Assembly: GCA_025808415.1 (NCBI GenBank)
Contig: CP075525.1
Location: forward strand, 310,001 to 374,000
Length of the DNA stretch: 64,000 nt
From: Cyclobacteriaceae bacterium
GTDB taxonomy: Bacteria; Bacteroidota; Bacteroidia; Cytophagales; Cyclobacteriaceae
Direction: 5' to 3'
Shown here: one piece after another, positions 37,905 through 46,057 of the stretch
Layout: every line of letters begins with the position of its first letter
Numbering within the stretch: position 1 is the stretch's first letter
The notes under the pieces: model-generated
The model's database searches: none
Told to the model about the DNA's origin: nothing
Seen by the model: only the letters and a program-made list of their open reading frames with translations
Program-made: the position numbers and the translations under genes

Positions 37905-38285
37905 TTAACTTTTCTTTCGCTTTTTTGCTTTCGGTATTTTGCCAATTCGCTTATCACCCTTGCAGATATGGGCACAGGCTTTTAAAACGGCCTCCTCAAA
38001 ATCATCGGCCTCGGCCGGGATATTTTGCCAGGCAGTCTCTTTGCTTCCAAAAAGGTTAATGGAGCGCAAGGATGGGAATTCGCTTTTTAAACTGTCATGA
38101 TGTTCGGGCGTAGTGGCCACCCATACTCCGTTATCATAAGCATGTTCAGGTTTATTACGGGTAATGAGCACAATTTTTTCACCATGATAGATGGCATGGC
38201 AACCAAACATGGGTTTAACCGTTGGATGGATGGAGAAAAGCTCATCCAATACAAAAGAAAAGGCAATGGGCTTTTTCATTTTCAC
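37905..38285 (-). CDS. TfoX N-terminal-like small protein
   Basis: The 126-residue protein has a core PMFGCHAIYHGEKIVLITR similar to the MFGG-x-GxYxxGxxF motif of TfoX/Sxy N-terminal domains, followed by a mixed alpha/beta region and a lysine-rich tail (KAKKRKKS). TfoX is a competence regulator in Proteobacteria, but many stand-alone relatives in Bacteroidota have unknown roles. The match is short, so the assignment is tentative. Confidence 0.6.
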   Translation of the reverse strand: MKMKKPIAFSFVLDELFSIHPTVKPMFGCHAIYHGEKIVLITRNKPEHAYDNGVWVATTPEHHDSLKSEFPSLRSINLFGSKETAWQNIPAEADDFEEAVLKACAHICKGDKRIGKIPKAKKRKKS

Positions 38286-38309
38286 AAAGTTGCTTGATAA
38301 TCGGAATAA

Positions 38310-38337
38310 TTGCTCATTCTATTTTATTGTATCTTTG
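38310..38337 (+). promoter_or_regulatory. Consensus promoter of the tandem secreted paralogs
   Basis: TTG (38310-38312), a 17-base spacer, TATCTTTG (38330-38337), about 44 bases before the ATG at 38382. It also explains why the in-frame TTG at 38310 should not be used as a start. Confidence 0.6.
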
Positions 38338-38381
38338 GATTCGTTCACGCTTTCTTTCATTTACACACAAACCTTAAGCTG

Positions 38382-39179
38382 ATGAAAAGCAAGATTTTAC
38401 TGACAGCCATGTTGCTGGCAAGTATTTCATTTACCGGCATTGCGCAAGGCGTGGTGGGCAAGCTAAAACAAAAAGCAGAGCAAGCAGCCGATCGCGCAGT
38501 AGACAAAAAAATTAACGAAAAAGTTGGCGGTAACCAGTCTGGTACCAACCCACCCGGAGGCAACTTGCCTGGCAATGGACCGGGTGGCAGCGGTAGCCCG
38601 GCCAACACCAGTGGGGGCGGCCTTGTAGTAACCCCGCCCAACGTAAGGGAAAATATGGCCGAGGCCGAAAGTTCGTATAAAGCCGGTCGTTATTCCGATG
38701 CGCGTTATGCCTTAAAGCAAGCTATGCTGGGCGTTGAAATGGAAATCGGCAACAAAGTTTTAAAGTCGTTGCCCGAGAGTGTGGTGGGCCTAAGTAAAAA
38801 AGCTGATGCCGACCAGGTGACCAGTATGGGCTATGGCTGGGTAGGTCTCACCATTCATCGTGCGTATGCATCGGGTAACAAGCAGTTAAATGTTACCGTT
38901 GCCAATAATTCAGCCTGGATTTCAGCGGCTAATATGTATTTGAGCAATACCAACTATGCCGCTACAGGAGGTGAGCAAAACTGGAAGCAAACAAAAGTGA
39001 AAGGTTATCGCGGCATTATTGAATATAATCAAAGTTCAGGCTATAAACTGAGTGTACCCATAGGCCAATCATCCATAATTGTTTGGGAAGGCATAAACTT
39101 TGCCAGCGAACAAGATATGATGAATGCTGCCAACGTGTTTGACCTTGATGGTATTAAAAATAAACTGGGCGAGAAGTAA
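38382..39179 (+). CDS. Secreted protein, unrecognised family (paralog A)
   Basis: The 265-residue protein has a signal peptide MKSKILLTAMLLASISFTGIAQ, then a short charged helix, a Gly/Pro/Asn-rich linker (about 50-85) and a conserved domain of about 170 residues. The domain starts with a helical hairpin (SYKAGRYSDARYALKQAMLGVEMEIG), followed by VLKSLPESV and DADQVTSMGYGWVGLTIHRAY. The same order appears in the next gene (39198), so this is a tandem duplication. Function unknown; the helical hairpin looks TPR-like. Confidence 0.72.
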   Translation: MKSKILLTAMLLASISFTGIAQGVVGKLKQKAEQAADRAVDKKINEKVGGNQSGTNPPGGNLPGNGPGGSGSPANTSGGGLVVTPPNVRENMAEAESSYKAGRYSDARYALKQAMLGVEMEIGNKVLKSLPESVVGLSKKADADQVTSMGYGWVGLTIHRAYASGNKQLNVTVANNSAWISAANMYLSNTNYAATGGEQNWKQTKVKGYRGIIEYNQSSGYKLSVPIGQSSIIVWEGINFASEQDMMNAANVFDLDGIKNKLGEK

Positions 39180-39197
39180 TTTTAAAAGCGAACAACC

Positions 39198-39812
39198 ATG
39201 AAAAATATATTCTTATCCCTTGTAACCATAGGCTTGTGCATTACCATGATGGCCGAAGCACAGGAGTTTGACAAGAGCCTGGCCAGCGCTAAAGCATCCT
39301 ACAATTCGGGTAACCTTGAAGATGCGAGATTCAACCTGGAGAACGCTTTACGTGAAATTGATGCAGCCATTGGCCGCGAAATATTGAAAGTACTGCCCAC
39401 CACATTAGGCGGGATGAACAGTGATGTCAAAAATGATCAGGTTACCGGCATGTCGGGCGGTTTGGTGGGTGGCTTATATGTGCACCGCGTTTACGGAAAC
39501 ACTGAAACGAAAAGTGCTACCCTTGACATCATAAGTGATTCACCGTTGATGGCCGGTATCAATGCCATATTAGCAATGCCAATGATCATGAACTCAGGCG
39601 ACAGCAATCAAAAGGTAGTGAAGGTGCAAGGCTACAAGTCGTTGCTTACCCGCGAATACGATGAGAATAACCTGACCACAGGCTACCAGGTGCAAACACC
39701 GTTTGGCAATTCCATGCTTACGTTAGATTACAACGGCAATATTTCTGAAGCCGAAGTATTAAAACTAGCAAACAGTTTACCCCTTGAGAGGATCATTAAG
39801 CTGGCACAGTAG
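39198..39812 (+). CDS. Secreted protein, unrecognised family (paralog B)
   Basis: The 204-residue protein (signal peptide MKNIFLSLVTIGLCITMMAEAQ) is a shorter paralog of the gene just upstream. Corresponding blocks are ASYNSGNLEDARFNLENALREIDAAIGREILKVLP and NDQVTGMSGGLVGGLYVHRVY, then a beta-rich part with VQGYKSLLTREYDENN. It lacks the Gly/Pro linker. The gap between the genes is 18 bases, and a terminator follows at 39835, so they form a two-gene operon. Confidence 0.72.
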   Translation: MKNIFLSLVTIGLCITMMAEAQEFDKSLASAKASYNSGNLEDARFNLENALREIDAAIGREILKVLPTTLGGMNSDVKNDQVTGMSGGLVGGLYVHRVYGNTETKSATLDIISDSPLMAGINAILAMPMIMNSGDSNQKVVKVQGYKSLLTREYDENNLTTGYQVQTPFGNSMLTLDYNGNISEAEVLKLANSLPLERIIKLAQ

Positions 39813-39834
39813 AACTTAATTTTTAAGCATACAT

Positions 39835-39866
39835 AAAAAGACTGCTAAACCCTGGCGGTCTTTTTT
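39835..39866 (+). terminator. Intrinsic terminator after the paralog pair
   Basis: AAAAAGACTGC pairs with GCGGTCTTTTTT (one T-G wobble) around a nine-base loop, followed by T-rich sequence. It also has A-rich flanks that could serve the convergent dehydrogenase gene ending at 39881. Confidence 0.8.
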
Positions 39867-39880
39867 GTTTTAACACAAAT

Positions 39881-41551
39881 TCAACGAATAACAATTTTTC
39901 GTGTATTTGTTCCAAAACGATTAGTTGCCCTAAATACGTAAACCCCAGGTAAAAGATTTTCCAGGTTTAAGGTAATGTGCTTGTCGGCTGTAGTAGTTGA
40001 TTGCATGACTTTACCAATAGTATTAAAAACACGAATGTGCGTTGGTTCATTGCATGTTGACAATAAGGTAATGTGTACTATTCCGTTTGTTGGATTAGGG
40101 TAAATGTTAATCTCGTCATGCACTACTTCATATAATCCAACCACATTTTCTGCATAAGCATAATCCGACTCACCCCCATTGTTGTACGCTTTTACCCGGT
40201 AGGTATATTCATCAGCATTATTTAAAGCATCGGTGTATCCGGTAGTATTGTACGCTACTGTATCGATAGTTTCAAAAATGGTTTCGTTTGCCAGGCTGCG
40301 TTCAATAACAAACCCTAATTCATTATTCGATTCATCAGTCCAGGTAAGTTGGTTGGATGCCGTGTTACGCTGAAGCATAAGTGCCGATGGGGCTTGCGGG
40401 GCAGTTGGGGAAAACCTATAGATTCTTCCGGAGTTGCCCGAGCTATAGTGCAGTATGTAAGGCTCCCCGTTATGGTCCTCGCCAAATGCGGAGATTAACC
40501 CACCGGATGTGAGCAGAAATTCATTGGTTGCAAGGTTGTTCGAATAGTTTAGTTTCCATATCCTTCCGCTAATGTAATCTCCGTAGAGGTATTGTCCGTT
40601 CCATTCAGGAATTTGCACTCCGCGATAAACGAAGCCACCGGTAATGGAGCGGTTATTGTTTTGGTGAGGGTACTCAAAGATGGGCAGCACCAGATCGCCC
40701 GGATTACAATTCGTTGCGGGATTGTAGCATTGCGTTCCTTCCATTAACCGCCAGCCATAATTTTTTCCCCCTGTTATCAAGTTAATTTCCTCGCGTGCAC
40801 CTTGTCCTACATCCGCTGCCCAAATGTTCCCGGTCACCTGATCAACAGCAAACTTCCAAACGTTTCGCAACCCATACGCAAAAATTTCTTCGCGATAGCC
40901 TTGTGTGTTTCCTTTGTAGGGATTGGTATTAGGTATCGCATACGGCAGGCCATTTTCCGAAGCATTCACGTCAATGCGCAGAATTTTTCCCAACAGGTTG
41001 GTCAGGTTTTGTGCGTTGTTCTGCGGATCGCCACCACTGCCACCATCGCCAATCGAAACATACAAGTAACCATCGTTACCAAAAGCCAGTTTGCCGCCAT
41101 TGTGATTATCGAAAGGCTGACTTTGAGTGAGCAAGATCAATTCGCTGGAAGGATCGGCTTCGTTGGGGTTATCAGCCTTGACAGAAAACCGGGAGATTAC
41201 TGACGTTAGTGGCCCTGACCGTGTATAGTTCAAATAGAAGTAGCCGTTGTTTTTAAAATCAGGATGGAAAGCCATGCCCAATAATCCACGCTCACCACCG
41301 GAAACAATCAACGAAGATATATTCAGAAAATCTTTAACCTCGGCCTGCACTAAATTCCTTTTGTTCGGAAATACTTTAATGAGACCATTTTGCTGAACCA
41401 GGAAAAGACGTTTAGACTGATCAGGTGGCGATAACAATTCAATGGGTGCGGTGAATGTAATGCCGGGAAATGCTTCCGAATAGGTAGGCTGTGCAAAGGA
41501 TGAAGAGCCCCATGTAATAAATGCCAAACGAATAAATGCATATCGAAGCAT
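39881..41551 (-). CDS. Glucose/sorbosone-dehydrogenase-type protein with T9SS tail
   Basis: The 556-residue protein has a signal peptide, a GSDH-type six-bladed propeller (about 25-360) with FDNHNGGKLAFGNDGYLYVSIGDGG, GYREEIFAYGLRNVWKFA and ITGGFVYRG, then a fibronectin type III-like domain (about 380-455), and a C-terminal Por-secretion sorting tail (YPNPTNGIVHITL, LLPGVYVFRATN). PQQ-dependent sugar dehydrogenases share this propeller, but substrate and cofactor use cannot be confirmed. It is exported across the outer membrane by T9SS. It stands alone. Confidence 0.9.
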   Translation of the reverse strand: MLRYAFIRLAFITWGSSSFAQPTYSEAFPGITFTAPIELLSPPDQSKRLFLVQQNGLIKVFPNKRNLVQAEVKDFLNISSLIVSGGERGLLGMAFHPDFKNNGYFYLNYTRSGPLTSVISRFSVKADNPNEADPSSELILLTQSQPFDNHNGGKLAFGNDGYLYVSIGDGGSGGDPQNNAQNLTNLLGKILRIDVNASENGLPYAIPNTNPYKGNTQGYREEIFAYGLRNVWKFAVDQVTGNIWAADVGQGAREEINLITGGKNYGWRLMEGTQCYNPATNCNPGDLVLPIFEYPHQNNNRSITGGFVYRGVQIPEWNGQYLYGDYISGRIWKLNYSNNLATNEFLLTSGGLISAFGEDHNGEPYILHYSSGNSGRIYRFSPTAPQAPSALMLQRNTASNQLTWTDESNNELGFVIERSLANETIFETIDTVAYNTTGYTDALNNADEYTYRVKAYNNGGESDYAYAENVVGLYEVVHDEINIYPNPTNGIVHITLLSTCNEPTHIRVFNTIGKVMQSTTTADKHITLNLENLLPGVYVFRATNRFGTNTRKIVIR

Positions 41552-41698
41552 ACCCCAAGATATAAATTCGATGAGGGTACTGCATGTGTTTTTCGATGAA
41601 TGGACTGGACGTCAGAGAAAGTAAGGACAGCCGGGAAGGTGAAGCAGTCTGTAAACACCCCCCCTGATAAGGAGGAATCGGCTGTGGTTTGATTTACA

Positions 41699-42283
41699 CT
41701 ACTCCTTAATCCATACAACCTTTGTATCTACCGGTATCCGCTTACTGGTTTGGTGGTTGTGTTGAGGTACACCTACATGTAAAAACCCGATGATTTTATC
41801 TTCCTCCGATAAACCGAATGCAGCTTTTGCTTCAGGAAAATAGGTAACGCCCCCGGTACTGAGGTAACACCCAGCACCATTGGCAGTAGCCGTTAAATAC
41901 ATATTTTGAACGGCACAGAAGACTGCACCTGCCTCCTCAATTTCAGGAACAGATTTTTTTTCATCCCGTTTCATGTACACCAGTATGATGTGCGAAGATT
42001 CCAGCGGTTTCTTTTTCAGATTTTCGTAACGCTCTTCGCGAAATGTTCCATCAGCTTGTGTTACGGTTTTATAAACTTCCGATTGAAGTTGTGCCAGCTT
42101 TTTACGACCATCACCCGAATAAATAATAAATCGCCATGGCTCAGTGAGTTTGTGCGTAGGTGCCCAGTTGGCATTTTCCAGCATAGTGCTTATAACCGAA
42201 TCGCTAACGGGGTCCCCGGTATAATCTTTCGGAAAAACAGATCGCCTGGTACGGATGAGGGTGTTTACATCTTCTGCTATCAT
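41699..42283 (-). CDS. Nitroreductase-family FMN oxidoreductase
   Basis: The 194-residue protein starts IAEDVNTLIRTRRSVFPKDYTGDPVS, with the RTRRS phosphate-binding pattern for FMN, and contains NANWAPTHKLTEPWRFIIYSG and the C-terminal EEDKIIGFLHVGVP. Length and motifs match the family of FMN-dependent nitro- or quinone reductases. The ATG at 42283 (MIAEDV) fits relatives; a longer reading from 42316 adds 11 residues. No partner is evident. Confidence 0.9.
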   Translation of the reverse strand: MIAEDVNTLIRTRRSVFPKDYTGDPVSDSVISTMLENANWAPTHKLTEPWRFIIYSGDGRKKLAQLQSEVYKTVTQADGTFREERYENLKKKPLESSHIILVYMKRDEKKSVPEIEEAGAVFCAVQNMYLTATANGAGCYLSTGGVTYFPEAKAAFGLSEEDKIIGFLHVGVPQHNHQTSKRIPVDTKVVWIKE

Positions 42284-42324
42284 GGATAGGAGTTTAATCT
42301 GGTGAAAGTACGCCATAAGCTGAA

Positions 42325-42355
42325 AAGCAAAAAGCCGCTGGTGAGGCGGCTTTTC
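42325..42355 (-). terminator. Intrinsic terminator of the lipoprotein gene at 42375-43487
   Basis: The arms AAAAGCCGC (42330-42338) and GCGGCTTTT (42346-42354) form a hairpin. On the minus strand it is followed by TTTTTGCTTTTC, right after the stop at 42375. Confidence 0.75.
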
Positions 42356-42374
42356 AATAAGGTTAAAATATTTG

Positions 42375-43487
42375 TTACGGATTTACCGGCCGCACGATGG
42401 CATGGGCAATAAACCAAACACCATCATTGGCTTCATCGTAGTTAACAAAATTGATGTTGTGCGAATATGTGAACGATCCGCTTGGGAAAGAAACATTCTT
42501 GCCGTAATCTTCCGGATTTGATGACGCAGGCCGCAAGTCGCCTGTGTAAAGGTTTAAAGATTGCATCACCCATCCATCGTTTAATTGGTATGTGATGGAG
42601 CCTATAGCCGTTGGTATGCCGTTGATTGGCCAGGTGGTGTATTCCACCGTTAGCCTGCCGATCTTCGTTCCGTTAGCAGTATTATTTCCATCAGCCGAAG
42701 CCCAGATATCATAAAACGCTCCGATTGTTCCGGTAACATTTATGGCCCAGCCCCATCGTGTATTGGCAATACCAAGTCCGGGCAAGCATTCAGGGTTAAC
42801 GGCATTACAGCCATCGGCAACAAATACCCAACCACCTTTTGCATAAGCTACCTGCAAACCAGGTCCGGGATCGGGATGATTATCATCACCTCCACCGTCA
42901 TCGCAGCAACTTAATGTGTGCGTCATGTAATATGCCCAACGGTTACTGCCCGGTATTTGAGTAGGGCCGCCAAACGCTGACTCCCGCGCTACTTCGGCAT
43001 GGGCAACAAAAATCAGTTTGTTACCGCATTTGATTTTTCTTTTCTCCAGGTCAGCGAATGAAACCTTAAATGTGTACTGATTTTTCCCTTTGGCATCAGC
43101 CTTTAGAAAGAAATGACCGATAACGGGTATGCCTGCCGGGTTTTTTGGCATATCGCTTAAGCTGTGGCCAAACCACAGATGCAGTTTGTTGAAACTTTTG
43201 GTGGTAAAGTAGGTAACGTATAAGTAGTCAGCATCATTCGCAATTGTTACGCTGCCCACATCGTTTTTCTGGCCGGCAAATAAATCATACGTAGTAACGG
43301 CACAGGGTTTTACACCTGTTGGGATTACGGTTGGCCCGCCATCACCATCCGGCCGTTTGCGCGAAGAATCGTCATCCTCTTCAAATTCAAAGGCAAAGGG
43401 CTCTTCTTCTTTAAGTGGCAGTTCGGTTTCCTGCACCTGGCAGGAAAAAATGGAGCCTGCTAAAAATATCCAAAGGAGTTTCTTCAT
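42375..43487 (-). CDS. Lipoprotein with two similar beta-rich domains, unrecognised
   Basis: The start at 43487 gives MKKLLWIFLAGSIFSC, a lipoprotein signal (SIFSC); a reading from 43508 adds seven residues before it. The 370-residue protein has an acidic linker (ETELPLKEEEP, then EEDDDSS), a first domain with VGSVTIANDADYLYVTYFTT and FVAHAEV, a Gly/Asp/Pro-rich linker with two adjacent cysteines (SCCDDGGGDDNHPDPGPG) and a second domain with IGRLTVEYTTWPING and FIAHAIV. The two halves look like a duplication. I do not recognise the family. Its terminator lies at 42325. Confidence 0.72.
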   Translation of the reverse strand: MKKLLWIFLAGSIFSCQVQETELPLKEEEPFAFEFEEDDDSSRKRPDGDGGPTVIPTGVKPCAVTTYDLFAGQKNDVGSVTIANDADYLYVTYFTTKSFNKLHLWFGHSLSDMPKNPAGIPVIGHFFLKADAKGKNQYTFKVSFADLEKRKIKCGNKLIFVAHAEVARESAFGGPTQIPGSNRWAYYMTHTLSCCDDGGGDDNHPDPGPGLQVAYAKGGWVFVADGCNAVNPECLPGLGIANTRWGWAINVTGTIGAFYDIWASADGNNTANGTKIGRLTVEYTTWPINGIPTAIGSITYQLNDGWVMQSLNLYTGDLRPASSNPEDYGKNVSFPSGSFTYSHNINFVNYDEANDGVWFIAHAIVRPVNP

Positions 43488-43849
43488 GGTTGGTACTAGG
43501 CTATTCAAAGTTAGCGAATATTTAATTCTTTAGATGTTGACCAACGATTTTTGTGGGGGGCTGGTTTTAATGCGGGTACGAGTAGATTTGTAACTCGGTT
43601 GCGCACAATATTTTTTGTGAGTCCGCTTCAGCTCCTAAACTCAAATCCCCATGGTTCGTGTCCTCACGAACCGCGTCATTATTCACACGTTCGGTCTGTG
43701 GGACACAGACCGAGGAGATTTTAGTTCTATTTAGGACTTAAAACGGATTCTCAGGATATTTTTTGAGCTTTGATGGCAAGAAAGTTCTTCCGGCTGCGAA
43801 GGCACCAGAATATTGAAATAAGGGCGTTATTCGTAGAATCAAGTAAAGT
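43488..43849. other. Intergenic region of 362 bases holding a palindromic element
   Basis: No credible gene is present. The region holds the repeat element at 43608-43765. The remaining bases up to the ATG at 43850 show no clear promoter. Confidence 0.6.
43608..43765. repeat. MITE-like palindromic element with direct repeats
   Basis: Identical 10-base direct repeats ATATTTTTTG (43608-43617 and 43756-43765) flank an inner segment of 138 bases. Inside them lie imperfect inverted repeats (43619-43639 and 43730-43750; 16 of 21 match). Between are two perfect hairpins: GGTTCGTG/CACGAACC (43653-43672, loop TCCT) and TCGGTCTGTG/CACAGACCGA (43691-43713, loop GGA). The second, read on the other strand, resembles the first (GTGTCC core). 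No open reading frame is included, so any mobility would need a transposase elsewhere. Confidence 0.6.
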
Positions 43850-44596
43850 ATGGTTCGAAATATTATCCTGTTTTGCTGTCTTATTTCAGGTTGTGCGCCT
43901 GTGTATATTCCAAATGCCCGCAACATTGCTTTGTTTGACACCCCGGGTGAGTTTCAGGCCTCGGCAGGCCTCGGTACCAGCTATGATGTACAGGTAGCTT
44001 ATGCAGCCACCAAAAACATTGGTCTCATGACTAACTACGCTTATGTTTCAAGGCCGGGAAATTTTGACGTGGATACTGACAACAAGTATAAAAACCGAAG
44101 TAGTTTTGGTGAGTTCGGTATAGGGTACATCAGGCCTACAGTTATTGAAACCGGTTTACGCAATACGTTTACTTTCGAACTTTGGACAGGCGCAGGGGTT
44201 GGAAGAAGTTCAGGATATTATGCGCGAAACCTCTTTCCGGTTGATACACTCACCACTTCGGCCCGCTTTCAACGCTACTTTCTGCAACCCACTGTGGCCA
44301 TCCGAAATAAGAATTGGGACTGGATTTTTACCGGAAGGTTTACGGTGGTCAATTATTCGAAGGCGAACATTGAATCGACTTACTATAATTCCATTTCATT
44401 CGCCAAGACCAATGGCTATTTTGAACCCACCGCAGCATACCGGATTTATTTTAGCCAAAGAAGAATCATGCTAACATCACAAGCCGGTTTTAATTTTTCC
44501 TTTATCCAGTCCAATAGTGGTGACTATCTGCACTTATATCCCTGGAGTTGTTCCGTTTCGTTGGGGTTTAAACTTCAGCCAAACAAGATGGAATAA
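43850..44596 (+). CDS. Outer-membrane beta-barrel-like lipoprotein, unrecognised
   Basis: The 248-residue protein has the signal MVRNIILFCCLISGC (lipobox LISGC). The mature sequence is rich in alternating hydrophobic/aromatic strands ([50 protein letters not shown] and the C-terminal SCSVSLGFKL), as in outer-membrane barrels or OmpA-like eight-strand barrels. The family is unknown. Pairing of a lipidated N-terminus with a barrel pattern is unusual, although lipidated surface proteins are common here. No operon partners. Confidence 0.7.
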   Translation: MVRNIILFCCLISGCAPVYIPNARNIALFDTPGEFQASAGLGTSYDVQVAYAATKNIGLMTNYAYVSRPGNFDVDTDNKYKNRSSFGEFGIGYIRPTVIETGLRNTFTFELWTGAGVGRSSGYYARNLFPVDTLTTSARFQRYFLQPTVAIRNKNWDWIFTGRFTVVNYSKANIESTYYNSISFAKTNGYFEPTAAYRIYFSQRRIMLTSQAGFNFSFIQSNSGDYLHLYPWSCSVSLGFKLQPNKME

Positions 44597-44607
44597 TGAG
44601 GAGTTAA

Positions 44608-44632
44608 TTTTGTGCTTTGGTGTTTTAGTGGC
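44608..44632 (+). repeat. Short copy of a 25-base dispersed repeat
   Basis: TTTTGTG...TTTTAGTGGC, 21 of 25 bases identical to 45945-45969. It lies downstream of the amidohydrolase gene, whereas the other copy lies upstream; both are in the same orientation. Confidence 0.55.
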
Positions 44633-44649
44633 GCTAAAGCGATCATTAT

Positions 44650-45768
44650 CTACTTCGGAAACTGGCTCGCATCCACTTTGGGCAAGAGTTTCAAGGCATT
44701 TTTATAGTATACCTTCTTTAATACCTCATCCGGAAGGTCCAGGCCATACATCCGCCAAAAGGCATGGTAGCGTTTGTGGTACGGAAAGTATTCATCGGCT
44801 GTTTCCAATACACGGAAGTACGTGGCGTATTCTTCCGGTACCCACGAATCTTTTCCAAACAGAACCCTGTCCTGATATTTAATCATAAAGTCCCGTGCCG
44901 TGCGTGGTTGGCGACCAAGCTCAGCAATAACCGCCCCGATTTCTACATACATATTGGGCATAGCATCCAGCAATCCACTAAGTTTTTTTAAATCATTCGG
45001 GTACCATCCCATGTGGGCATTGATAAACTTTGTTTTTGGATGTTTCCTGAAAACGTTGTGCTGCTCCTGTATCAATTGTTCCCACGGTGCCGGGTCGGTA
45101 TCGCTGCGCTTTCGGCCGGCATGCGTTTTAAGTTCAAGCCATCGTTCATTGGTTTCGTCCATCGGATCCCAAAATGATTTTGGATCTGCCGTGTGAATTA
45201 AAACCGGTATGCCCAACTCACCGCACTTAGCCCAAATCGGATCAATGCGTGGATCGTCAACAGCAATGCGGTTGCCCTTACTGTCGCGGGTACTCATGCC
45301 CAGGCTCTTGTAAATTTTCAACCCCATGGCTCCACGCTTCACATCTTCCTCAAGTTGCTTCACAGCACGCGCCTGCCATTCGGGATTATCAATATTGGAG
45401 AAATCAACATTGGTGAACACGATAAAACGCTTGGGATAAAATGCATTGATGGTGTCCATCGATCGCTGCAGATGATCCGCGCTACTGCGGAAACCTCGCC
45501 CACTCAGGTTAATCATGACACCCATATTCAGCTTGTCCATTTCGGCCACCAGTTTTTTAAGCGTACCGGGTGACGTCATGTAGGGTTGGTGATTGTGAAT
45601 ATCAATAAATGGAAATTTAGCCCGTGTCACTGGGTGTTCTGGAACCACCAATGTTGAAGGCGGATCATATGCCTCAAAATCCATTTTTAACACGGCTGGT
45701 TTTTCCTGTGCCCACAGCGGGTTAACGATCAGGGACAATCCAAAAAGCAATAACCAATGTTTGATCAT
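44650..45768 (-). CDS. Secreted amidohydrolase (amidohydrolase_2 family)
   Basis: The start at 45768 gives a signal peptide MIKHWLLLFGLSLIVNPLWAQ; the longer reading from 45897 adds 43 non-family residues. The mature enzyme has the metal motif DIHNHQ (about 52-57), GAMGLKIYKSLG, PVLIHTADP and a later HMGWYPNDL, and a C-terminal DRVLFGKDSW aspartate. This is the TIM-barrel amidohydrolase type of 2-pyrone-4,6-dicarboxylate lactonase and aminocarboxymuconate decarboxylase; the substrate is unknown. Both sides of the gene carry copies of a short repeat (44608 and 45945). Confidence 0.86.
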   Translation of the reverse strand: MIKHWLLLFGLSLIVNPLWAQEKPAVLKMDFEAYDPPSTLVVPEHPVTRAKFPFIDIHNHQPYMTSPGTLKKLVAEMDKLNMGVMINLSGRGFRSSADHLQRSMDTINAFYPKRFIVFTNVDFSNIDNPEWQARAVKQLEEDVKRGAMGLKIYKSLGMSTRDSKGNRIAVDDPRIDPIWAKCGELGIPVLIHTADPKSFWDPMDETNERWLELKTHAGRKRSDTDPAPWEQLIQEQHNVFRKHPKTKFINAHMGWYPNDLKKLSGLLDAMPNMYVEIGAVIAELGRQPRTARDFMIKYQDRVLFGKDSWVPEEYATYFRVLETADEYFPYHKRYHAFWRMYGLDLPDEVLKKVYYKNALKLLPKVDASQFPK

Positions 45769-46057
45769 AAGGGGAATGTTTGCATCAAAGTAAGCACTAT
45801 TTAATACATCGTTTTCAAAAATTATCCTTTGCGGATGGATGGGTATATGAACGGATGGATTTAAACCAGGACGAGGATGGTTCAGCGGTGAAATCAAATT
45901 TTCCTAACTTGTGAACTTAACCGGACTTACGCACTTTCGTGAAGTTTTGTGTCTTCGGGTTTTAGTGGCAGCAACGTAGGCCACAAAAGCACTAAAAATT
46001 CACAAAATGGTTTCAACTAAAGCTTTGGTGCGTAAGCCTAAATCTTAATGTATGCCT
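45769..46057. other. Intergenic region of 289 bases between amidohydrolase and TPR genes
   Basis: It contains the palindromic element at 45926-46036 and a short run of GGAT words near 45835-45855. No credible gene and no clear TAnnTTTG promoter are seen for either divergent gene. Confidence 0.5.
45926..46036. repeat. Nested palindromic intergenic element
   Basis: The outer arms CTTACGCAC (45926-45934) and GTGCGTAAG (46028-46036) are exact complements. Inside, TTTTGTG (45945) pairs with CACAAAA (46001), and TTTTAGTG-GC (45960) with GC-CAC and CACTAAAA (45980-45997). It resembles the common intergenic repeats of environmental Bacteroidota that carry the words TTTTGTGTCTT and TTTTAGTGGC. It lies between the amidohydrolase and TPR genes. 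No ORF is included. Confidence 0.55.

Noticed and set aside
41640-41700. C-run and short TGTAAA/TTTACA inverted words near the nitroreductase stop
   Set aside because: The arms are only six bases and about 40 bases apart; no stable structure or repeat partner is visible.
41350-41718. Minus-strand frame of 122 codons over the start of the GSDH gene
   Set aside because: It overlaps the signal peptide and N-terminus of a well supported gene in another frame and has no recognisable features.
43653-43713. The twin hairpins as intrinsic terminators
   Set aside because: No T-run follows either hairpin, and the nearest gene on the plus strand ends far upstream.
45835-45860. GGAT-rich mini-repeat
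   Set aside because: Only two or three imperfect units; too short to call a tandem repeat.
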